This document shows, one piece after another, positions 25,386 to 37,661 of a stretch of 64,000 bases of DNA. This DNA is from Paragonimus skrjabini miyazakii. Its lineage: Eukaryota > Platyhelminthes > Trematoda > Plagiorchiida > Troglotrematidae. A program made the translations under genes and the position numbers. The DNA lies in assembly GCA_014338405.1 (NCBI GenBank), contig JTDE01000152.1:113567-177566 (forward strand). Direction: 5' to 3'. How positions within the stretch are numbered: position 1 is the stretch's first letter; every line of letters starts with the position of its first letter. A model generated the notes under the pieces. That model was not told the origin of the DNA. It worked only from the letters and a program-made list of their open reading frames with translations, and did no database searches.

Positions 25386-27404
25386 AAATCATAAATCTGC
25401 CGAACTACTCATTAGTAACACCCACAAAGTCATCCATTATAAAAAAAAATCTGCTGACAGCCGATTATAATAGCTTCTTTGGCATAGGTCTGTGCAATCG
25501 AGGTCCAAAGTTGCTGACGTTTCTTCACTTATTGCCTGTTTTGGTCTACCAACCAATGTCACTTGCACAAAGTTGTTAACAAATCTACTCTCGTTCGTTT
25601 ATCAGTAACCCACTCAGTTTGTTTGGTTATTATGGTTGAGCTGTATACATATATAAAACTGACTAAGGTAGTGAACCACATGCACCTTCCAATATTTCTT
25701 TTTTCCATTCTGAAAGCTTCCCTCAGAGGTAAGCAGGATTTGGAAATAAGCGTTCTGTATGTACATAAACTGCCAATCTTTATGTGTTGAATTTATTTCG
25801 CAGAACTGAAATATCCCACTAATAACTTGAGGTTCGACTTAGCAGTAGAGACTGACGTTTACAAACCGTTCTCTAGGCCTCAACCGAGAACTACGAAGTT
25901 TCAGTTATAAAACCTAAACTACATATCAATAATTTCGAAACTGAGAACATCAAAAAGGTAATTATCTACTGTACTACAATAACCCTTACAGAAATTCATA
26001 CATTTTGTAATTATCGACGGTTAGCATAATATTTTTCTGTTCGGTCCGCCTGTCTATTATCTCACCTCCATTAATTGAGTTTAATCGGTTAAAATTAATT
26101 ACAGTTTCATGTTTTCCCAAGATCTGCAAAACGTTTATTTAGAAAATATCGGATGGTGAGCGCCTTTGTATGGTTTTGTTCAAAACTGTGAATGATCTAT
26201 TATTCTGAGCTAATTTTATTGTGCGCTTTGTCAGCAGATTGCCTGAATTTCGACCTACTTCAAGATGCAAGGAAAACTTCCAGAACAAGAAGAGTTATTT
26301 GATTATAAAAATCGATTTTCGAAGTCAGCACAGGGAAAAGCTGAATTGGAATAAAATAACGGCAGCCTAGTTGAACAGCCAAAGGTCAGTTTATACAAAT
26401 GTTTAGGAGATGAGCCACAGCACAACGGCTAGTTTCCTACGGAATCCGCATACAACCGTTCCTACGACCGGTGGCATTACCAGAAACAGGAAATGTCACG
26501 CGTTTATGATAAGGTGAATTCACATTTATGTATGAATGAGTAGCCCTCCACCACATGTGAAAAGGTGTGAATCTCTATAGATTCGTTGATAGTCTTACAC
26601 CGGGTTGTCAAAAAACAGGATTAGGTGGTCCAGCCCAAATGGATAATTAAACAGCCGTGAGTATCAAATCATGAAGTCAGTGGTATGAACGGCTGTGACC
26701 TCACACACAGTATGCAAATGAGTAGTTGTACAGGGGAATATAGCACCAGTCGACGCACACCGCTACAGCTATCATAAGCCTGTGACATTCAGAAACGATC
26801 AAGGGCGCCCCAGCTTACAAGCGCCATTGATGGGCTTAAAATAGTGTCCATTAACAGTACACTACGGTTGAGTTAATGTGTCATCGATAGGGAGCGGAGA
26901 TGTTCATCTTTTAAATGGAAGGACAGAAAACGACCAAGGTTGTGCTACTTTGGCAGAAACGTTGAAAGATGTTGACCTCTTTCATACTGCCAGAGCATAT
27001 CTTTTTGATGAAGACCGGCGATAATTCTTGCAAGTTTAATCACTGCTGATCGCTGATACAAACAAAAAATGTTTGAAGTTGGTAATTTTAAATAATCTAT
27101 TTGATTTCAATGGCGATCTCGTTCTTTTCAAAAACAAGAAAATAGAACGATACGCTAATCTTTTGCCTACTCACATTAGTATATAATAAAACATATACAA
27201 CTGGCGAACGGTAGTAGTGTAGAAACCTACAAAGTAAGCATTGTATCATCAAGACCACAGCAACCGGATATGTTGCCTAAACCACTTTAGACATGTAAGT
27301 TTGGCTAATAACGTCAAATAGGCAGTGTATCTTTAAAATGACAGAAAATCTACAGATTAGACATTGGACGCACAGTGTAACAAGCATGCTGGACTGCTGT
27401 CAAG
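25386..27404. other. AT-rich DNA without a recognisable gene
   Basis: Nothing is recognised up to the assembly gap. Confidence 0.6.
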
Positions 27405-28400
27405 NNNNNNNNNNNNNNNNNNNNNNNNNNNNNNNNNNNNNNNNNNNNNNNNNNNNNNNNNNNNNNNNNNNNNNNNNNNNNNNNNNNNNNNNNNNNNNNN
27501 NNNNNNNNNNNNNNNNNNNNNNNNNNNNNNNNNNNNNNNNNNNNNNNNNNNNNNNNNNNNNNNNNNNNNNNNNNNNNNNNNNNNNNNNNNNNNNNNNNNN
27601 NNNNNNNNNNNNNNNNNNNNNNNNNNNNNNNNNNNNNNNNNNNNNNNNNNNNNNNNNNNNNNNNNNNNNNNNNNNNNNNNNNNNNNNNNNNNNNNNNNNN
27701 NNNNNNNNNNNNNNNNNNNNNNNNNNNNNNNNNNNNNNNNNNNNNNNNNNNNNNNNNNNNNNNNNNNNNNNNNNNNNNNNNNNNNNNNNNNNNNNNNNNN
27801 NNNNNNNNNNNNNNNNNNNNNNNNNNNNNNNNNNNNNNNNNNNNNNNNNNNNNNNNNNNNNNNNNNNNNNNNNNNNNNNNNNNNNNNNNNNNNNNNNNNN
27901 NNNNNNNNNNNNNNNNNNNNNNNNNNNNNNNNNNNNNNNNNNNNNNNNNNNNNNNNNNNNNNNNNNNNNNNNNNNNNNNNNNNNNNNNNNNNNNNNNNNN
28001 NNNNNNNNNNNNNNNNNNNNNNNNNNNNNNNNNNNNNNNNNNNNNNNNNNNNNNNNNNNNNNNNNNNNNNNNNNNNNNNNNNNNNNNNNNNNNNNNNNNN
28101 NNNNNNNNNNNNNNNNNNNNNNNNNNNNNNNNNNNNNNNNNNNNNNNNNNNNNNNNNNNNNNNNNNNNNNNNNNNNNNNNNNNNNNNNNNNNNNNNNNNN
28201 NNNNNNNNNNNNNNNNNNNNNNNNNNNNNNNNNNNNNNNNNNNNNNNNNNNNNNNNNNNNNNNNNNNNNNNNNNNNNNNNNNNNNNNNNNNNNNNNNNNN
28301 NNNNNNNNNNNNNNNNNNNNNNNNNNNNNNNNNNNNNNNNNNNNNNNNNNNNNNNNNNNNNNNNNNNNNNNNNNNNNNNNNNNNNNNNNNNNNNNNNNNN
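27405..28400. other. Assembly gap (run of N)
   Basis: The run of 996 unknown bases is a scaffold gap. Long open frames drawn through it contain only unknown residues and have no meaning. Confidence 0.99.
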
Positions 28401-31400
28401 GGGATAAGAATCAGGGTTTCCAAGAACAAGCAGCTTTCACAGTTCAAGTCGACTCGTGTAACTTTGCGTCCTGTTAATAATAGGTACGTTTCTGCTATTA
28501 TTTCTACAATGAAAAGGTGACTAAAAACAAGAATTTTTGAGGCGGTAGTATAGACTAATGAAACTGAATTATTCGAGTAGATCGCGAAGTAATTTTGTTT
28601 ATTCAGCTAAATCTTTAAACCATCCCTTACTTTTGATTTCAGTTTTTGAAACAAATTTCCCAGTTTCGAACCTGACGACAAAATTTGTTCTATAGTTGTT
28701 GTATATCAGATTGATTTTACTGTGGTTGGGGTGAATCTCACTAATGAATTCTGTCAACATAACTCGAACCACTATATGCAAATCTCTGTACAATCTATAA
28801 CGAAATTCGTTGTTCTGCAGTTTAAATATCGTATCTATTTATTCGGCGCGGCGTTGAACAGGCAGGTATTTGTAAATCCCAAAAAAATAATGAGCTGAGT
28901 AAATAAAGCCATTCACTTGCGGACATTTTATAGGCAACCTCCCACGATCCACTAATTCAATTTGTAAAGTAAACACCACTCACATTTCTTCGCAATCTAA
29001 CTTGCTGTTCGGAATGTATTTCTCTACGCGAAAACTGGGTTCAGTTGGGAGTAGTGTTTCATTTACGTAACTCGACTCCATAATTACTTACTAAGGTTTT
29101 TAGGTCTTTACGTACGGAAGTAGTGAACTGGCCGGAAGCAAGTTTAACAGGAAATGTTTGTAACATGAGACAACAAAACTTTTCACCGGCACACGTATTT
29201 AATCCAAGGTTCTATAATGTCCGGTCCTGTAAACGATGGTAGATACTAGTGAATGTTATAACAGTTTCTTCATATCTGAGTCTTTACTTTCTCATTTATA
29301 ATGAAACAGTTTTAAAGTGACCGCTAAAAACATTCCATTAATTCCCACAAATTGTTTAAAAAACTAAACAATAAAAAGCTTGTTTCAAAAATCGACCTAA
29401 ACTAAACAATTTTAACGAGCAATTCTAAAATATTTGTTCATCTGGTAAATAAGTTTTAACACGGATAGTAAGTTCCTATGGAATACTATTAATTATTTCA
29501 CGGGAACAACTTCATTTGGCAGTTGACAGTTTTTGTGTGAACAAGCTTTTCTAGCGAGTCAAACAAGTGGAGAGGCAGTTGCCAAATTGTATACTAAGTT
29601 CCAATTCACTGTAGCTCGTCTTCAGTGAACATTTGATGCAACTTCTTAAAACGTTAAACAATTGTTCAAACCGCAGTGATTACTTGGACAGCTGTTTGTC
29701 CAAATTTGTTTTCAGATTAGACTTTGTAGTTACAGTTATTACGTAGTATACTTCGAGGACCTGTCGAATGTTAACAAGTCAGTCACTTCTGAACTGAAGA
29801 CTCACTTCTATTTTCGACCGGAAGCAAAACATTCAAGCCACATTTCAGGAAACATTTATGAGGCGTTTAGTTTAATACTGCTTCGGATGAAAGTTAACGT
29901 TTTTATCCAATCAGTCGCATTTCACTTGAAATGCATGGTCAAATAGTTAACTGTTGTAGTGTAAGTAGAAAAACAACATTCTGTCGGATGAAGTTGATTC
30001 AACTCTGGTTGTTAACGTGAGATTTTGGCCAAGGTGCCAGTAAATCACAATTGAGAACAATTTAATTGACGAAGCACTGGTTGTAACCGAAGCCATTGAA
30101 GAGAAAATGTTTATAATTTTGATTGGATTCACCAAAAAACCAAGGTCAACTAGCCTCACCGACCTTTAAGAAGGAAGTACACGCCACATAAACAGTATTA
30201 CTATATAAGACAATGAGTGCAAGGGTTTTATTTTCTTTCGAATCGGAAGTCCATAAACTGGTTAGACTGAGAGGTTGTGGTATCCAAGATAGTCTCAGAA
30301 GTTCACACGGCAATGTTAACCATATTCAGTGGACGCTGTTCATTTTAACAATTATATGAAAGCTTACCAACAACGTAATATGTGTCACTAGGAGAAAACG
30401 AAGTATTCAGAAATAACTTTAGCATTCGATTAAGGTGAGTAATATGATTAACTGAACTGTATATGAAACATTTTAAACGGGTCCTGTTAAGCGAGCATCT
30501 AACGAATAGAGGATGCTAGTGCTGTTGTATAACATTATAAGAATGACACTCGTTTTCCGGGTGATGAAAATTAATAAAGGAATTGTATTTTCTCTACCAA
30601 ACTTTAAACACATTTAAATAAATAACTGTTCTTAATGTCAGTACTTCTTTTGACCATGCGTATACGATTTCTTTAAGTCTTGCTTACCATATTGCGTGTG
30701 TATCAAAGCAGCACACAATCGTGTCCTTACTGTGTGTATTTGAAACTGATGACCCTTTTGAACGTGGCTATCGTCGAATATTATCATGAGATCTGTAAAA
30801 ATCAGAACACAACGTGCTTGTGTTCCAGAATAAAGTTGATACTGTAATTCATCAGGTTAATTCCGCCAAGCGTATGTTTTTCCGGAATAAGATATAATAA
30901 TGCTGTTGCAGATACGTTCGCATCTGCGTGCAATAATATCTTCTACCAGTAACAGACAACTCAGGCTACACATTTCAATACATGGGCTGAGTGAAGGAGG
31001 TTGTGCCCATACGTGAATCAATTCCACCGAAATCACTGGATAGACTCCCGTATTACTCGCTGAATCTTCGATCCGATTTCATCTGCTCATACCTGATGGA
31101 AAAGTTGTGTTTAGTCATAATGATGCTGCTAACACAACTTATGGCAACAAAAGTGTACTCTCATTTATGTTTGTCAAATGTGATAAACCAGTTCGAGGAT
31201 GTTTTTTGCCAGCAACATGAATCTGCATTAAATACAAGATGAGAGAAGATGGCGTGTCCACCTGGGAGAAATTGTACAATCACTTTTCTGTCACTTATTT
31301 CCCACTTTGCCAGAGCAGAAGTTCAGTTTACATAATTGGATTTGCTCTGTTTGATGACAGACAAGCTACAAGCAGACAATTATTTTTAAGTGTTTTACGG

Positions 31401-34400
31401 CTATTTTGTATCTACAAATATTTTTACGCCCCGTTTACATGCCGCATGCAGTGTGCCAATCATAAAGAGACATAATTTATGATGGGACGGAGAATTACGG
31501 GTGATATTTCAACCTGTCGCAATAAAAGTTCATCAGAGTTTCCAGTCAAACCAGTTAAATCAAACAGCACAGAAAAAACTCAAACCTCGGTAAAGGTAAC
31601 CATGATAGAATAGCAATAAAATTGACTGTTTTCCAACGTTGATTTACCCCATATTAGTTTTTAAAATATGCTTTTTATCGTTACACCGTAGGTGAAGTAA
31701 GAGGGTTACCACCCAGACTAAAGAATAGATAAAAACTACTTTAAGTTTACTGAAAACAAGCCGAATGATGCGACGAAAATATATGAGTGGATGTATTTTC
31801 AACAACCTCACTTCAGTATACAAGCTAATGCGGTGTTCAGCTCTTCGTCACACAATGCAATATTGTTGTTACGCTGATGGAGACAGGTTTGCTGATGATT
31901 TGATAAACGCAGTCCAGCTAATCATACATTCTAGCATATTTCTGTTATCTATTGGTCCGTTTCTGCTCGCAGACACAGTGAAGTCAGCTTCATCTATAAG
32001 CGTACACTCTAGCTTCTCATCTTGTTAAGAAACTTATACGGTCGATTATTGATCAAATTTAGCATGAGAAGTCTTACTGGCCCGACAGCGTTTACAGACT
32101 CTGTCTAACATGTATAGGATTTATTTTCAGTTGCACAAGAAATGTTGATTTTTGACAGCAATCTGTCATGGAAACGGAAAACAATGAGAGAACAGACTCA
32201 TCTAATCATACAGCTATTAGTGTTGTATTGTTAGAAATTTTGTAAATTAATGCTATTGTCCCTGTGAATTACGCTTCAAAAATCGGCTTATCTGGTTACC
32301 GTATGTTTTGCGTGTGTTTTAACACGGCTTGTCCGTGGTACGTGTTGGTATAAATACTCGCATATGGTTCAGTATAACATTACTTGGCACACAGAGTGAA
32401 TAAGTTGATGGGAGCTGCGTGACGCTTCGGTTATCTTTAATTCGGTTGAGCAGTTCAAGAGTCTACTGGTTCTGAAGGGATCGAGTGGATTTGTATTTCT
32501 CTTCGCCAGCTCTGTAACACGCTTCCACAAGTCATCAAAGTGTTTGTCCAGAGGTGTGTTTGCCATGCTCTAGTTTTTGTATGTCTCTCGATTATGTCAG
32601 TAGGCTGCTTAACATCTTGGCTAACAGCGTGCTGACGTGTTTCTTCCCCTTTGATTTGTGTATCTTTAAAACTGTATTTTTACATCAAAGAATTGTCAAA
32701 TAAATGGTAGATTCCGACCTGAGCGGACGAGACCGCATGTACCTTTGATCTATCCTCCAGCATAAGTATACGAACGTGAGTATTATTTTGCTCATGTATG
32801 TGTGCATATCTATTGGAGTGTAACGTAGCAACAGTAATCAAAGTAAGGATTTCAAGTGAGACCAAAAACGAGTATAAGAAAATATGTAAGTCATTTCATT
32901 CTGAGTTATTAATCGTGGTGTAGACATTTCTGGATACATTTATCACTTATTAATGTTATTCACGTCCGTAAAGTTCACTACACTTGGCGTGGTTCTGGTG
33001 GTGTTGGGCAAAAATGCCGACTACGCAAGCGTGCGGTGTAAAAGTTTGCGAGGCGATATTCAACCATGAAGATATGCATTTGAACTGTGAAGACCAGTCA
33101 TGGAAACCTACCATTCAATGTGCAGACTGTGGTATATTGTTATTCAAAATAAGAAAGAACTTTTAGTGTCATTCTAAAATCTTGAAGCACTAGAAAACTT
33201 TTTGAATGAATTTGTTTGAAATAATAACGCCCTTGACTACAGAGCTAGCTTCTGGCTTGGCAAAATGGACCTTACACAGGTCCTGGTGAAAGACATTTTT
33301 TCCACTCATTGGTTCACAAATTCTATTGAGAGAAATTCCGCAGCTAACTTTTGGTCTCATAATGTCATATACTGCAACACGCAAGCCGGCTGTTTCTTCT
33401 CCGAATGTCCGTTACTCTTGCGGATCAACTTTAGGACAACGTGGAGACGCCGAAGGACAGCGTCCTCTCAAAGTAGGGGTTCCAACCACTGTCCTGTAAA
33501 GGGAAACAACAAGAACAAGCATAAGACAGAGGCCCAGTAAGCCATGCACGTGACTTACACAAACAAAAATTAAAACAAAATCGATAAAACAGCAGCATGC
33601 TCTGTTACACAACCCGCGCGCGCTTGCTGATTTTGACTGCAAGTAACTTCGAATGCTAGTTTCTTACTGGACTTGAACAAGTCGCCAAAATTAAAGAGTA
33701 GGCTTATTAGTGGTTTATCAGCAGATATTTCTTCATATTGTGCACTACTGCTTTTACTGTCAACCATACTGTTGTTTGAGAAGTCAGAACACTCCAATTT
33801 TTGCAAAGGTAACCTAAAGGCGCAAACTCAGTAAGTTCTGTAAACGTTTGCCTCTGGATCATTCATCATAGCTCGTTTTTCCTAAAGTAAATTTAATACT
33901 TTCATCAACATCCTATATTAACGATCCTACTTCAGGTTTGTAAAGTTCCCAATGAAATATTTCACTCATACTTCTTCTGAAAACAATAATTCTATGCACA
34001 CAGTCATTTTTTGTCGAATCGTAAAACTATTCCTATTCCATCCATATAACAATATTTCATTAGTATCCGTGAGATTTTACCCAGTTTGATGTTTCGTACT
34101 TGGATTATTCTATTGCCTTCTGCAATACTGAATGATCTTCAGGTCACCCAGCTTTCAAACAAAATGCTGACAGTGGTGACTGGAAAATGTTAGTTGACAG
34201 TTTCCGCGATCTAGTTGTTTGAGTTAATGCCAAGGATTATAAGGATATATTTGCATAAATTTTCATATGGCTTTGTAAATCGACGAGTAACGTAAATAGA
34301 AAAAGTACCACTACTGATTTCAAGTTGTATCGATTATTCCAAAGTAAACTTAAATGATCGAAAGTTTATTATCATTTATTCAGACAAAATAAGCCAATAT

Positions 34401-34953
34401 TTTTCCCTTATCACCTCACTTTGTCAAAGAATGTCTACTATTTGTGATTCTATTGTATTCTACTCAAAGCAGTAGAGGATGCAAAAATACAATAACATCA
34501 CTGATACCGAACAATCTTGGCTTTTTTCGTAAAACTGTTAAATTTTGAACATTGAGTTACTTTTACACAGTGTGACAAAACCAAACCAACACTGTTGCAA
34601 AGTGCTAACATTTGTTTTGTTCGTGTCTATCATAGATGACCAACACTTAACAGTAAGAACTAAGAATAAAACTTGACGTTTACTGGTCAAATGGGAGTCA
34701 ATTTCACTGACTGCCTCAAAGTTTGGTGCACGCAGATAGGTGGCCAGAAGTGTTTAATCAGCAAAACGTTCGGTAGTGTCAACAACTTCATGTTGCGATT
34801 GTTTAACAATACAGTAAACTTAGTCGACTATTCACTCAAGTGACATGCATCCAAGATAAGTTTGGAAGTCGACGGTGCTGAATTATAGCTTGTGCGTTGA
34901 GTTACTCATGTTCTTTGGTAATAAGTCGAAGCCTTTGTTCAATATCAACTGAT
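28401..34953. other. AT-rich DNA without a recognisable gene; one GC-rich patch near 33.4-33.6 kb
   Basis: No gene is recognised. At 33400-33540 a GC-rich patch is open on both strands (plus frame 33265-33540, minus frame 33412-33642) and ends near a CG-alternating run (33612-33621). It resembles repeat debris more than an exon. Confidence 0.5.
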
Positions 34954-35062
34954 CCGAGACGTCACACAAGTAAACTTTCCGGCCAGTCTCTTTAAAAATG
35001 GTGCAATGTACTCGAGTTTTCTTCTTGGTAGAACTCGTCATCAGCGTACAGTCTCGCCAACA
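34954..35062 (-). mobile_element. SINE family A fragment, body only
   Basis: On the minus strand the segment matches the body of family A: TGGCGAGACTGTACGC, TGACGAGTTCTA, GAAAACTCGAGT, then AGAGACTGGCCGGAAAGTTTA and TGTGACGTCTCGGATCA. The tRNA-like head cannot be recognised on its upstream side, so the copy is 5'-truncated or very diverged. It sits next to a head fragment of the same family that points the other way (35121-35195). Confidence 0.6.
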
Positions 35063-35120
35063 CCCATCTCAAATAAAAGTGTCATTTTGTTTGCACACAA
35101 AAATCTAGTCATATTCTTTT

Positions 35121-35195
35121 TGAGAAGTCAGTGTCTCAGTAGTCAACGCGATATTCTCATGAAATCATGACCAGAGTTCAAATTAAGGTCATGAC
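35121..35195 (+). mobile_element. SINE family A fragment, tRNA-like head only
   Basis: The plus strand reads GAAGTCAGTGTCTCAGTAGT, then CAACGCG and CTCATGAAATCATG, then CAGAGTTCAAATTAAGG. These correspond to the A-box segment, the CTCATGAA segment and the B-box segment of the 23.46-kb copy at the same spacing. The body is not found after it, so this is a head-only piece. Confidence 0.55.
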
Positions 35196-36390
35196 AAACA
35201 TATATATAACTAACCAATGTTTCCTGCGTTGTGACGTTCGATAACCGCCCACAGATATGTACGCTTTGCATTATTTTGATCGCCGGTCCTTTCTAACAAT
35301 AAACAAGTCAACACAACTGTAAATGAATAGGTAAATTAAACGACTAACAAAATTGTACAATGAAACATGATTGGGACAGTGGAGAACGCTCTTTCATGTA
35401 AAGAAGAACAATCACAAGTAACACAGACAGTCTTATGTCAAATGAGGTTGGAAGTTGAGTGAAGTACATGGTTAGCAAAACGGTTAGTAAGCCTTTTTGT
35501 GAATTGAATTTCCAGTCACAAACGAACGTCAGTACCTCAGATGGCACTGCGAATTTGAATTTGTCACATTCTCATTTGTGAGTTAGAATACGACTGCTTA
35601 CAGAACTACGCCTGTATTTATTGCCTAGACAGAAGACTTCAGCAGAATAGAACCTCATTTTATTTTACAAAGAACAGAGTATTCAAGTTTCAAACAGCTG
35701 GTTCTTGTGTTATCTAGATGACCCCATGGTTTGAATTGTATTCCAGACTGACCTTGGAAGGTGTGATGAGCATGCGTACGCAATTAGTCAACTATCTTCG
35801 AAAAATGTGACTACAAAAATTCGATAGTTTAACTTTTAATCTTGAGTACTAAGTATAGAAAACTATTCTATTATTCAGTACAAACATATGTTTGCTGAAG
35901 TCTGAATTTGTAAGCGAACAGTGAATGATCAATATGAAAATTGGGTGCAGAAATATAAAACACTTTGGAATTTAGTTTGTTCGTTTTTGTGAATTATGAG
36001 CAAGAGGTCAAATAAAACTGGAACGTTGAAATCGTAATTCCTTAGAGATTAGAATATAACGCTTAACTGGTGTATTTATGAAACGTTTGCCAAAATATCT
36101 GTAAGGTATCTGAAGATAGCCAGCAGTGTGTTTATATATTTTTGTAAATTTTTTTGCGTAGTACCAGTTAAAACTAAATGAGTCGGTTTTACAGATAATC
36201 CTCTTCTGATTGTAAACTCTTTCACTGACGTAATTCATATTGCCTCAATCAGTGGTGTTTGCAGTCATGTTGTTCATTCAGTATAAGAAGGTGCAGTGTA
36301 TACAAGGGCACTACTTCTGGTTGAGAATCTTACCGCACAGCTTTGTCATACAAATTTTCTAGAAAGTGACTTACTGCATAGTTACCTTCT
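35196..36390. other. AT-rich DNA without a recognisable gene
   Basis: No coding motif or repeat is seen between the SINE fragments. Confidence 0.6.
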
Positions 36391-36579
36391 GGATATCGCG
36401 TCGGTCGCACTTTCGTAGACTTTCAAGTCGGCCGCTTTAAGAAAGAAGCATTTGATTCAAGTTTCGCCCTTGTCAGTTCACCAATTTTAAGTATCCTCCT
36501 CACAACCGGGAGTGGATCACCAACCACGCTTTCATTAGACATCCTTGTTGACCACTGCGTCACTGACCTCATATTAGGC
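36391..36579 (-). mobile_element. tRNA-derived SINE, family A, minus-strand copy
   Basis: On the minus strand this aligns end to end with the copy at 23461-23650. It shares GAGGTCAGTGACGCAGTGGT at the head, a decayed B box (GGTGATCCACTCCCGG), then GCGAAACTTGAATC, GCTTCTTTCTTAAAG, CGGCCGACTTGAAAGTCTA and TGCGACCGACGCGATAT. The B box is more damaged than in the 23.5-kb copy. The plus strand across this element happens to be open for 95 codons without a start (36382-36666); that frame is an antisense artefact of the SINE, not an exon. Confidence 0.75.
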
Positions 36580-37414
36580 CAGGCTACATTATCTTCTGAG
36601 AACGCTCAGCGACGCTGGCTTCTGTGTGAAGCTCACTTTGCCGGATCATCTCAACAGGAGACATAGTAACTGCCTTGTTAATTGCAGTCAACGACTTTTA
36701 TCCAAGTCGAAATCACAGAAACCTTTGAATCTAGTGGGCGATATTTTACATTCTGATCAACTACCACACAATGCTGCATAAAAGTATTAATTATTCCTTT
36801 GGTAACTTGAAGTGCAAGTCAGTGAATGCGCTTTGCTAGCAATCAATTCCTGCTTGTGATTTATATGAGAAAATTGAAACGTGTTTCGCTTTGACAGTTA
36901 ATTCGTTCACATCTGTATACGAGCACCCATTGAAACGATGTTCAACACAAATAATACGCAATCGTTTATTCAAGCTTATATTACACTGATGTTGAGTGAC
37001 AGCTTACCTTGCCTGGTTATGTTAAACTGTACGTTATTAGGTAAATCAGATGTAATGGTTATTTCAATGGTTCATTTATATAACTCGGAAAATAGAAATT
37101 GACCTTTAAATTCGTTTAGTAAAATTAATATAAAAATCAGTTCACGTCAAAAAAGTTACGAGAGATTTTATGTGACCAGATTAGTGATGTTGACAGGATG
37201 ATGCGCTGAGTTAAAAGGATTTGATTTTATCAGTAATGATTCATTCGAACACAAGCAACTGATTCTACAAAGGCATTTTATGTAAACATAGACGAAAGTG
37301 ATTGCATTTTTAGGTTATATTTGAAAGTCAAAACGCATTATGTGGTTAAACCCGAAAATTTATTTCTTCTAAATAGAGAAAAATGAAAGCATCGATTTTT
37401 TTGCACTTACATAC

Positions 37415-37661
37415 CTTATTTGGTGCTCTACTCTTGCGCTGCATTGTATCGTGTTTGTAACTAGACTCTACCGTTTCGGTGATAGTTGTTTCTTTCTGGG
37501 AAATGTTGTAATACTGAATACGTGACTTATGAATATCTCTCACAATTTTATTTGTAACGCTAACCATACGCTTGATGGATAACTGTAGCTCGTCACTATA
37601 AAGGTGCCGGTTATTTTCAACGAGCAATTCTATTACATGTTTAAAAAAGCATATGAAAAAC
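37415..37661 (-). CDS. Candidate internal exon of an unknown gene, minus strand
   Basis: This lies inside the longest open frame free of Ns in the window (135 codons, 37346-37753). On the minus strand the exon would start after CACTTATCGCAG (or at an internal acceptor at 37629) and end at a strong donor, AATAAG|GTATGTAAG. The peptide contains HVIELLVENNRHLYSDELQ and IKRMVSVTNKIVRDIHKSRI, which could form amphipathic helices, and then a Thr/Glu-rich stretch. No known family is recognised. A frame of this length is expected less than once by chance in 64 kb by my rough estimate, so it is suggestive but not decisive. Confidence 0.28.

Noticed and set aside
27338..28477. Open frames of 347-379 codons on both strands
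   Set aside because: They consist almost wholly of unknown bases in the assembly gap.
31490..31535. Hammerhead ribozyme (minus-strand CTGATGA followed by GAAA)
   Set aside because: Flatworm genomes carry hammerheads, so I tested it, but stem II does not pair between the two core words. A CTGATGAG at 22983 also lacks a suitably placed GAAA.
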